The translations under genes were made by a program, and so were the position numbers. From Ignatzschineria larvae DSM 13226 (GTDB lineage Bacteria; Pseudomonadota; Gammaproteobacteria; Cardiobacteriales; Wohlfahrtiimonadaceae), in assembly GCF_038500265.1 (NCBI RefSeq), contig NZ_CP150637.1:1017501-1081500 (forward strand): a stretch of 64,000 nucleotides of DNA, in the 5' to 3' direction. Below, one piece after another: positions 56,561 through 64,000 of this stretch; the stretch's first letter is position 1; every line of letters begins with the position of its first letter. Below the pieces are notes generated by a model. The model was not told the origin of the DNA, searched no databases, and was given only the letters and a program-made list of their open reading frames with translations.

Positions 56561-57676
56561 TTATTTATTTGATGTCGTTGGCGCAGTAAGCTCTGCTGCT
56601 TCTTCAATAAGTGGGCCTTCTAAGAAAGCTGGCCATTTTTTATCTGGGTTCGTTTGAATATACGCCTCTCCCGTGACACCTGTCTTAATATATTTTTGAT
56701 AACGATCGAGTAATTCATGTGGAATTTTGGCTTTCACTCGATACATCAATTTTTGACGTTCATTTTGAGTCTCCACTGTTTTAGGCGTAAATTGTGCTTC
56801 AGGAGATACAAAGGTAACACGTGCAGGAATCGGCATGTCAGGCGCAACATCTAACACGATACGAACTTCGGTGCCATCTTTTTCACCTTCTACTAACATC
56901 CCGGTGTATTCTGTGGGCACGAAGAAGGTCATGTAGACTTTAGAGAGATCAAGAAGATTGAGCACTTTACCGCCGGCCCCTAATACTTCTGAAGGTTCGG
57001 AGATGCGATATTGAATGCGACCTGTAACGGGCGCTGTGAGGGCGCTATCTTTGATATCCGCTTTTACACGATTAATCGTCGCCTGTGCTGCGGATACTTG
57101 TGACTGTGCTGCGACATATTGTGCCTTAGCTGCATCGATCGCAGCTTGGGCGGCGGCAACTTGAGATTCAGCTGTGGCAACATCAGAACGGGAAACTCGG
57201 GTGAGTGCTTCTTGATCATCAAACTCTTGTTCGGTAGAGGCCCCTTTTTTCACGAGCGTTTGAATTCTTTTAAGTTTACGTTCAGCAGCATAGAGTTTAC
57301 TTTCTGCAGCAGAAACAGCTGATTCAGCAGCAACTTTATCACTTTCACGAGCGGTAACGACCGCTTTAGCAGAATTCGCTTGATGTTGTGCTTGTTCATA
57401 ATAAGCTTCTGCTTCTGCAAGTTGGGCTTCTAAGGAATCAAGTTGCATGATTGCTAATAGTTGGCCCTCTTCAACGTAATCTCCTTCATCTACAAGAATC
57501 TGATCTACACGACCAGGAAGTTTTGTGGCAATATCAAGCGGTGTAACTTCAATACGGCCATTGGCTTTGATAAATCCTTCTACAGGATCGCGATTAAGAA
57601 GAAAGTTAGCGATAATAATTAATGCAACAATGATAATGCCAATAATAATGTACTTGTTACGTTTACTCTTTTGCAT
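56561..57676 (-). CDS. yhiI: HlyD-family periplasmic adaptor (YhiI-like)
   Basis: A 371-residue membrane-fusion protein. N-terminal signal anchor (KYIIIGIIIVALIIIANFLL), a lipoyl-like half (GRVDQILVDEGDYVEEGQLLAIMQLDS, about 55-80), a long Ala/Glu-rich coiled coil (about 80-210) and the second lipoyl/beta-barrel part (DSALTAPVTGRIQYRISEPSEVLGAGGKVLNL). It bridges the RbbA/YhhJ pump to an outer-membrane channel such as TolC, not present here. First gene of the operon, 110 bases before rbbA. Substrate unknown. Confidence 0.9.
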   Translation of the reverse strand: MQKSKRNKYIIIGIIIVALIIIANFLLNRDPVEGFIKANGRIEVTPLDIATKLPGRVDQILVDEGDYVEEGQLLAIMQLDSLEAQLAEAEAYYEQAQHQANSAKAVVTARESDKVAAESAVSAAESKLYAAERKLKRIQTLVKKGASTEQEFDDQEALTRVSRSDVATAESQVAAAQAAIDAAKAQYVAAQSQVSAAQATINRVKADIKDSALTAPVTGRIQYRISEPSEVLGAGGKVLNLLDLSKVYMTFFVPTEYTGMLVEGEKDGTEVRIVLDVAPDMPIPARVTFVSPEAQFTPKTVETQNERQKLMYRVKAKIPHELLDRYQKYIKTGVTGEAYIQTNPDKKWPAFLEGPLIEEAAELTAPTTSNK

Positions 57677-58425
57677 ATGAACCCCTTCTAAATGTGTTAA
57701 TCAATATAGTAAACCCACTAGCACTAGACGAGACCAATAGATGGCACTAGTAATGTAATCGTGTTGTTATGATTTATATTGTGGGATATTGAAAATAAAA
57801 ACGACTACAAGCGTGGATTAATGTCTTATTGAAGTAGTACCTTGTTCTTAACCTCATTCTATATTAAATAATTAAGAATAACAGTAAAGCAATAACAAAA
57901 AATGACGAAAAAAATAGTTTATTTACCATGTAGAGATAATGAAAATAATTGGTTAGTAAATATTAATTATTTCATGTTGCGATATCTATTGATTTTCCCG
58001 ATTGATGAATTGAAAGTACTGAAGTGTTGAGAGTCATGATAAGTACTTCAATTGAGACAAAAGGTATGAAAAGTTACAGAATATCTGGAAAGTTTATTTG
58101 AATGAAGCGGGGGGAAGTATAGTAAATTGGGTTTAAGAAAAATAGTTTTAAGCAACCAGTGTGGGATTTTAAAAGAACATAAAACTGCGCACTAAACAAC
58201 AGTTGCAAGATACCGGATAGAACAGTTTCCTCACTTCTTACAACCGATGCACAGGCATTTAAATAAGCTTATTTTGAACCGATATTACTATAGTGAACGT
58301 AAGGTTGATTATTTGGTTAGATAACCTCAGTATGATAGCTAATCTTCAAGAGTATTTGTGCAATACAGATTACTAATGATACTGATATTTATTTATAAAT
58401 AAGAGGAGGCACTCAATAAAAAAGA
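57677..58425. other. long non-coding region between the exporter operon and alaS
   Basis: About 750 bases without a clear gene. It should contain the promoter of the HlyD-led operon. A short open frame on plus from 58196 to 58324 (VARYRIEQFPHFL... YYYSERKVDYLVR, 42 codons, start codon only late) has plausible protein composition and could be a gene remnant; no family is recognised. Otherwise AT-rich. Confidence 0.3.
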
Positions 58426-58456
58426 ACCCATATTGTAATATGGGTCCAATATGGGT
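58426..58456 (-). terminator. intrinsic terminator of alaS
   Basis: ACCCATATTG (58426-58435) and CAATATGGGT (58447-58456), leftward followed by TTCTTTTTT. A third AATATGGG copy (58437-58444) gives an alternative, tighter hairpin. Confidence 0.8.
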
Positions 58457-58530
58457 CTTTCGTTATATCTTCTAGAAATAAGTAGTTGAGTTTTTATTTC
58501 TATTCTTCTTATTATTAGCAGATCAGGGGA

Positions 58531-61137
58531 TTAAGCGAGTTTCTCTTTAATCCAGCTATCCGCAGCTTTAAAGGCTTGCGGAATTTCTTGTGGATTACTG
58601 CCGGCACCTGTCGCTGAATCTGGGCGACCGCCGCCTTTACCGCCAACAATAGTCGCTGCAATATTGAGTAATTCGCCTGCTTTGATTGTACCGGTTAAAG
58701 CTTTATCAACGCCGGCAACAATCGCAACACGTCCATCGACTTCACTCATGAGTAGAGTAATGCCTTGTGTTTCTGCTTGAAGATTGTCACAAAGCTCACG
58801 CAGTGAACGACTATCAGCGCCATCGACTTTTGCAAGGATCACTTTGACATCATTAATCACCTCCGCTTTTCCTAAAATCGGCCCACGATTTGCAAATACG
58901 AGTTTCGATTGCAATTGTGCAAGCTCTTTACGAAGTGATTTACTCTCATCAAGTGCTTGTTCAACGCGGCTTGTAATATGGGCACTATCTGTTTTAAGTG
59001 TCGCACCTAAATGATGAAGTGTTGCGCTCTCTTCAAGCATAATTTCCACTGCTTGCCCGCCAGTCACTGCTTCAATACGGCGAACACCTGCCGCGATCCC
59101 GGTTTCTTGGGTAATTTTGAAGAGGCCGATGTCACCGGTTGCTGCCACATGAGTCCCGCCACAAAGCTCAATCGATCCACCCATTTCAACCACACGAACT
59201 TGAGCGCCATATTTTTCACCGAAAAGTGCCATCGCGCCTTTCGCTTTTGCATCATCAATCGCCATCTCTTCAATCAGAATAGGGTCATTTTGACGAATTG
59301 CTTCATTCACCATCCGCTCAACATTTTGCAGTTCAGCAAAGCTTACAGGTTTATTGTGAGAGAAGTCAAAACGTAGACGCTCATCCGTCACTAACGAACC
59401 TTTCTGTTCAATATGGCTACCGAGCAATGTTTGTAATGCTTTATGTAATAAATGCGTTGCCGAGTGATTTTTACGAATCAAATTACGGCGACTATTATCA
59501 ATTTCTGCCGTTACTTTGGCAGATTTTGAGATTGATCCTTCGGTAACAACACCGATATGAAGGAAGATATCTTGCTGTTTTTTTGTATCTTTCACTAAGA
59601 ACGTGAAGCCATCGCCTTTAATAGTCCCGGTATCGCCCACTTGTCCCCCAGATTCACCATAAAATGGGGTTTCAGTTAAGACAATCATCGCTTCATCACC
59701 ATTATGAATCTGATCCACTTCTTCACCACCCACTAAAATGGCATGAATCTCAGCATCGCTATCTGCTTGTTCATAGCCTTTAAATGCTGTTTGGGTAAGA
59801 TGATCGATTTTAAGGAGTTTTTCTGCACCAAAGTTACTTGCCGCACGAGCACGCTCTCTCTGTTCTTCCATACAGCGTTCAAAGCCTGCCATGTCGAGCG
59901 TTAAATCTTGCTCTCGTGCAATATCATTGGTCAAATCGACAGGGAAACCGTAAGTATCATAGAGTTTGAAAATGGTTTCGCCTTGAATCTCTTTAGATTT
60001 GAGGTTCGCAATATCTGCTTCTAATAATTTAAGACCATTTTCAAGTGTAGTAGAGAAGCGTTTCTCTTCTTCTTTGATGGTTTCGATAATGAAATCTTGT
60101 TTCTCGACTAATTGTGGATAGGCTTCCCCCATCTCTTTCACAAGTGCCGGTACAATTTTGTAGAAGAAAAGATCTTTTTGGCCTAACTTATAACCATGAC
60201 GAATCGCTCGGCGAATAATACGGCGGAGCACATAGCCTCGACCCTCATTAGAGGGTAAAATGCCATCGGCAATTAAGAAAGAGACCGAACGAATATGATC
60301 GCTCAAAACCTTTAGTGAATTATTATTTAAATCTTTGATACCTACTGCATCAGCAGAGGCTTGAATTAAGTTCACAAAGAGATCGATCTCATAATTACTA
60401 TGCACTTTTTGAAGAATCGCTGAAATACGCTCTAATCCCATTCCTGTATCGATTGATGGATTCGGTAATGGATGCAAGGTACCTTCTTCATCTCGATTAA
60501 ATTGCATGAAGACAAGATTCCAGATCTCAATAAAGCGATCGCCATCTTCTTCTGCAGATCCCGGAGGGCCGCCCCAGATATGATCGCCATGATCGTAGAA
60601 AATTTCAGAGCAAGGTCCACAAGGCCCTGTATCGCCCATTTGCCAGAAGTTATCAGATCCGCCATCGGCTTTATCGCCAATGCGGATAATCTTCTCTGCC
60701 GGAACGCCAATCACTTTATTCCAAATATCAAAAGCTTCATCATCGGTATGATAAACCGTTACGAGGAGCTTTTCTGCGGGTAGATTGTAAACCGTTGTTA
60801 ACAATTCCCAAGCATAAGTGATCGCTTTCTCTTTGAAGTAATCCCCAAAGCTGAAGTTTCCAAGCATCTCAAAAAAAGTATGATGACGTGCGGTAAAACC
60901 TACATTTTCGAGGTCATTATGCTTACCGCCTGCACGGACACATTTTTGTGCAGTGGTTGCGGTCTTATAATCCCGTTTCTCTAAACCGAGGAAACAATCT
61001 TTAAATTGATTCATACCGGCATTGGTAAAGAGGAGCGTCGGATCATTCGCAGGGAGTAGAGAACTAGAAGCAACTTCTCGATGTCCTTTACTGACAAAGA
61101 AGTCGATAAATTTACGGCGTATTTCGTTAGTCTTCAT
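58531..61137 (-). CDS. alaS: alanyl-tRNA synthetase
   Basis: An 868-residue class IIc synthetase. N-terminal catalytic domain begins [51 protein letters not shown] (motif 1-2 region); the editing domain has [12 protein letters not shown] and [13 protein letters not shown] zinc/editing motifs; the C-terminal domain ends [15 protein letters not shown], the DHHA1 glycine-rich motif. Length matches the family (~875). Terminator follows. Confidence 0.97.
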   Translation of the reverse strand: MKTNEIRRKFIDFFVSKGHREVASSSLLPANDPTLLFTNAGMNQFKDCFLGLEKRDYKTATTAQKCVRAGGKHNDLENVGFTARHHTFFEMLGNFSFGDYFKEKAITYAWELLTTVYNLPAEKLLVTVYHTDDEAFDIWNKVIGVPAEKIIRIGDKADGGSDNFWQMGDTGPCGPCSEIFYDHGDHIWGGPPGSAEEDGDRFIEIWNLVFMQFNRDEEGTLHPLPNPSIDTGMGLERISAILQKVHSNYEIDLFVNLIQASADAVGIKDLNNNSLKVLSDHIRSVSFLIADGILPSNEGRGYVLRRIIRRAIRHGYKLGQKDLFFYKIVPALVKEMGEAYPQLVEKQDFIIETIKEEEKRFSTTLENGLKLLEADIANLKSKEIQGETIFKLYDTYGFPVDLTNDIAREQDLTLDMAGFERCMEEQRERARAASNFGAEKLLKIDHLTQTAFKGYEQADSDAEIHAILVGGEEVDQIHNGDEAMIVLTETPFYGESGGQVGDTGTIKGDGFTFLVKDTKKQQDIFLHIGVVTEGSISKSAKVTAEIDNSRRNLIRKNHSATHLLHKALQTLLGSHIEQKGSLVTDERLRFDFSHNKPVSFAELQNVERMVNEAIRQNDPILIEEMAIDDAKAKGAMALFGEKYGAQVRVVEMGGSIELCGGTHVAATGDIGLFKITQETGIAAGVRRIEAVTGGQAVEIMLEESATLHHLGATLKTDSAHITSRVEQALDESKSLRKELAQLQSKLVFANRGPILGKAEVINDVKVILAKVDGADSRSLRELCDNLQAETQGITLLMSEVDGRVAIVAGVDKALTGTIKAGELLNIAATIVGGKGGGRPDSATGAGSNPQEIPQAFKAADSWIKEKLA

Positions 61138-61465
61138 GGAATTTTATACTTTATGATCAGGAGAATAGTGCAAATCATTGTCATCACAATGGGGAGAGCA
61201 ACTACTCTCTAATGGTTAAAAGATTCTGTTATAAAAAATTTTACTGTTCAATTCTACCAATTTTAATTGTTTGCCGCATAATTTTGAAATTTAAAACCAC
61301 AATTTTAGCAATCATCGATATTGATGGGAGGAGATACAATCTGTTTCTGATATATTTTATCGGCACATTTATTTTATTTCGTTTTATTTCGTTCTACCGT
61401 GTGATATTTTTAGTTGTTATTGATAATTTATGAATAGAAGATAGAAGGAAGTACAAAATCCCCTT

Positions 61466-62107
61466 ATGAGACTCCATAATATAGAAGATCAGAAATCCTT
61501 AACCCCGAAATTAGCGCTTACTTTTCTTAAAGAGGGAAATCAACGCTTTGTCGCTAACCTCAAAGCGCATAGTAATCTACTTGAGCAAGTGAATGAGACA
61601 AAAGCAGGGCAATTTCCATTTGCGATTATTTTAAGTTGCATCGATAGTCGTACTTCTGCTGAATTGATCTTCGATCAAGGTTTAGGGGATATCTTTAGTG
61701 CTCGAATTGCCGGCAATGTGTTGAATGAAGATATTATCGGCTCAATGGAATTTGCTTGTAAGCTCGCAGGTTCAAAATTAATCGTGGTATTAGGGCATAG
61801 CCATTGCGGTGCGATTACCGGCGCTTGTCATGGTACGGAGCTTGGACATTTAACGAATCTTCTAGCTAAGGTTAAACCGTCTATTGAATATGTACAGAAA
61901 CATCATCAACATCTCGATATTCGTTCGAAAGAAGCTGTCGATCAAGTGGCCTTTCATAATGTTGAACATACCATTTCTCATACATTAGAGAAAAGTGCTG
62001 TTCTCAAAGAGATGTATGAAGCGGGAGATATCGGAATTGTCGGGGCTTTCTACAAAGTTGAAACCGGAGAAGTCGATTTTATTCAAGAGCTATTTGTGGA
62101 GAAATAG
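61466..62107 (+). CDS. beta-class carbonic anhydrase
   Basis: A 213-residue zinc enzyme interconverting CO2 and bicarbonate. Zinc ligands Cys58 (LSCIDSRT), His111 and Cys114 (GHSHCGAI), with the Asp60-Arg62 dyad. Preceded by LKEGNQRFVAN, usual for the family, and ends GEVDFIQELFVE. Single gene divergent from alaS, probably supplying bicarbonate; membrane targeting is absent, so cytoplasmic. An imperfect ATGCC/GGCAT hairpin follows at about 62110-62136. Confidence 0.92.
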   Translation: MRLHNIEDQKSLTPKLALTFLKEGNQRFVANLKAHSNLLEQVNETKAGQFPFAIILSCIDSRTSAELIFDQGLGDIFSARIAGNVLNEDIIGSMEFACKLAGSKLIVVLGHSHCGAITGACHGTELGHLTNLLAKVKPSIEYVQKHHQHLDIRSKEAVDQVAFHNVEHTISHTLEKSAVLKEMYEAGDIGIVGAFYKVETGEVDFIQELFVEK

Positions 62108-62248
62108 AAAATGCCAGCAGATGATTCTTGCCGGCATTACTGTATTGATTGTATCGATTATTCCAATTCAATAGAGTGTTAAATTGATTCCTAAACAGAG
62201 TACTAGACAGATTCTGTTGTAATTCTTCACTGTTATGATTGAATTATT

Positions 62249-62905
62249 TTAATCCTTAAATATCCAAGGTGCTCTTTCTGCTCGTTTGGCTTCATAAGCA
62301 CGGATTTCATCAGCGTGTTCTAAGGTTAAGCTGATATCGTCAAATCCTTGAATAAGGCAATGTTTACGGAATTCATCAATTTCGAAGATAAATGAATCTG
62401 TTAATACTTCACCCTTGCGTACTGCGGTCACACTTTGATTAGGTAGATCAATTGCAATCTCAAGATCATCATATTGTGCAGTCAGTTGGAATAAAGTTTC
62501 GATCTGTTCTGGTGTTAAACGAATGGGAAGAAAACCATTTTTGAAGCAGTTATTATAGAAAATATCTGAATAGCTAGAGCTAATCACTGCCCGAAATCCA
62601 TAATCGGTTAATGCCCAAACAGCATGTTCCCGGGAAGAGCCACAGCCAAAATTTTCTCGGGCGAGTAGAATGGTGGCTTCTTTATATTGTGGCTGATTGA
62701 GTGAAAATTCCATATTAAGAGGACGCTTGCTGTTATCCATTCCTGGAGCACCGAGATCTAAATAACGCCACTCATCAAAGAGATTAGGACCAAATCCTGT
62801 TTTATAAATACTCGTTAAAAATTGTTTAGGAATAATGGCATCGGTATCAATATTGGCTCGATCGAGAGGAACAACGATGCCGGTATGAGTTACAAATGGT
62901 TGCAT
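62249..62905 (-). CDS. leuD: 3-isopropylmalate dehydratase small subunit
   Basis: A 218-residue LeuD protein that forms the swivelling domain of isopropylmalate isomerase with LeuC in leucine synthesis. Signatures: [22 protein letters not shown] at the N terminus and [49 protein letters not shown]. The gene follows leuC with an 18-base gap containing AAGGAG. Confidence 0.96.
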   Translation of the reverse strand: MQPFVTHTGIVVPLDRANIDTDAIIPKQFLTSIYKTGFGPNLFDEWRYLDLGAPGMDNSKRPLNMEFSLNQPQYKEATILLARENFGCGSSREHAVWALTDYGFRAVISSSYSDIFYNNCFKNGFLPIRLTPEQIETLFQLTAQYDDLEIAIDLPNQSVTAVRKGEVLTDSFIFEIDEFRKHCLIQGFDDISLTLEHADEIRAYEAKRAERAPWIFKD

Positions 62906-62923
62906 AGATAATCTCCTTCTTGA

Positions 62924-64000
62924 TTAAGCTTCATTAATAGTACGAATATCCACAAAATGCCCAGCAATTGCAGCAGCGGCCGCCATCGCAGGGCTCACTA
63001 AGTGAGTACGGCCTGCAGCACCTTGACGGCCCTCAAAGTTCCGATTAGAAGTGGAAGCGCAACGTTCATAAGGCTCAAGTCTATCAGGATTCATCGCAAG
63101 ACACATTGAGCAACCTGGCTCACGCCATTCAAAGCCAGCATCAATAAAGATTTGATCTAATCCTTCTGCTTCTGCAGCCGCTTTGACAATCCCTGAGCCG
63201 GGAACAACCATCGCTAATTTGATATTAGGAGCAATTTTTTTCCCTTTCACGAATCGCGCTGCATCGCGAATATCTTCTAATCGAGAGTTGGTGCAAGAGC
63301 CGATAAAGACCTTATCAATCATCATCTCTTCTGGGGATTCACCCGCTTTCAATCCCATATATTTAAGTGCTTTAGCGATGCTGTCTCGCTGTACAGCATT
63401 AGCCGCTTTTTCAGGATCGGGGACAACTTGATCGATACCAATCACCATTTCAGGACTGGTACCATAACTTACCTGTGGCGCGATCATTGCTGCATCGAGC
63501 GTGATCACTTTATCAAAATGCGCATTTGGATCAGAATGCAATGTTTGCCAATAGCTCACCGCTTTATCCCAATCTTCACCCTTAGGAGCAAATGGACGAT
63601 TTTTAACATACTCTATCGTGGTATTATCAACGGCCACTAATCCGACGCGAGCACCAGCTTCTATCGCCATATTACACATGGTCATTCGACCTTCCATTGA
63701 CAGATTAGCGACAGCATCGCCAGCAAACTCAATGGCATAGCCGGTACCGCCAGCAGTACCAATATGGCCGATAATGGCAAGAATCAGATCTTTAGCAGTC
63801 ACATTAGGTTGTAATTGACCCATGACTTCGATCTTCATCGTTTTAGACGGTTTTTGCACTAGGCAACTTGTTGCCATAACATGTTCAACTTCACTAGTAC
63901 CAATTCCAAAAGCAATCGCACCGAAAGCACCATGTGTTGCCGTATGTGAATCGCCGCAAACAATTGTCATCCCCGGAAGTGTCGCTCCTTGTTCAGGACC
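62924..64000 (-). CDS. leuC: 3-isopropylmalate dehydratase large subunit (partial)
   Basis: The frame runs off the right edge: the codons beyond the internal Met at 63970 read [41 protein letters not shown], so the N-terminal ~110 residues are missing. The cluster-binding cysteines lie in SCTNSR and [33 protein letters not shown] is the usual C terminus. It makes the aconitase-like 4Fe-4S subunit of the leucine pathway and is followed by leuD. Confidence 0.96.
   Translation of the reverse strand, partial: GPEQGATLPGMTIVCGDSHTATHGAFGAIAFGIGTSEVEHVMATSCLVQKPSKTMKIEVMGQLQPNVTAKDLILAIIGHIGTAGGTGYAIEFAGDAVANLSMEGRMTMCNMAIEAGARVGLVAVDNTTIEYVKNRPFAPKGEDWDKAVSYWQTLHSDPNAHFDKVITLDAAMIAPQVSYGTSPEMVIGIDQVVPDPEKAANAVQRDSIAKALKYMGLKAGESPEEMMIDKVFIGSCTNSRLEDIRDAARFVKGKKIAPNIKLAMVVPGSGIVKAAAEAEGLDQIFIDAGFEWREPGCSMCLAMNPDRLEPYERCASTSNRNFEGRQGAAGRTHLVSPAMAAAAAIAGHFVDIRTINEA

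Overview
The window looks like a chromosomal segment of a low-GC gammaproteobacterium. Supporting signs are bifunctional PutA, RlmJ, RNase D, YfhL, RsgA, a YgiW/YdeI-type OB-fold protein and an SMC (not MukB) condensin. Gene content and AT-rich composition would fit a Cardiobacteriales-like lineage such as Ignatzschineria or Wohlfahrtiimonas. That placement is inference from gene content only.

Layout. 1-4.7 kb: the minus-strand end of a type I restriction-modification locus (half-length S, HsdM, HsdS running off the edge), then a plus-strand ImmA/IrrE metallopeptidase with a DUF4411/PIN toxin partner broken by a stop codon. 4.8-7.9 kb: proV-proW-proX glycine betaine ABC importer. 8.4-9.1 kb: tandem intergenic repeats. 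9.2-12.3 kb: acyl-CoA thioesterase and UvrD. 12.3-17.1 kb: accessory island with repeats, an orphan AT-rich phosphoribosyltransferase, a probable structured RNA with its own terminator, palindromic operator-like sites, and a three-gene unit (DUF4258 protein, half-length S protein, HsdM-like protein with a degenerate catalytic motif). 17.1-26.1 kb: OB-fold stress protein, DctA, RNase D, RlmJ, and thiM-thiE-thiD plus an MFS transporter (thiamine precursor salvage). 26.1-32.8 kb: rsgA, fdxA, tyrS, an L,D-transpeptidase, yfhL, serS and a lipoprotein. 32.9-43.2 kb: a PutAbiC-like membrane protein, a large repeat array, a TcyP-like cystine carrier, smc, a SpoU methyltransferase, another repeat and a pentapeptide-repeat membrane protein. 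43.4-50.4 kb: putP, putA and fumC. 51-57.7 kb: a PmtA-like methyltransferase, an SDR gene broken by a stop codon, and a YhiI-RbbA-YhhJ-type exporter operon. 58.5-64 kb: alaS, a beta-carbonic anhydrase, leuD and partial leuC.

How the parts fit. Most of the window is housekeeping metabolism with recognisable operons (proVWX, thiMED, putA/putP, leuCD, rsgA-fdxA). The unusual content sits beside one family of mosaic intergenic repeats found at five loci. These repeats bracket the phosphoribosyltransferase and RNA, and lie next to the DUF4258/half-S/HsdM-like unit, the PutAbiC-like gene and the pentapeptide-repeat gene, so they may mark insertion sites of accessory genes. The best candidate for an undescribed system is the DUF4258/half-S/HsdM-like unit at 14.4-17.1 kb with its repeated palindromic operators. 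All functions are read from sequence motifs and remembered family features; no database search was run.
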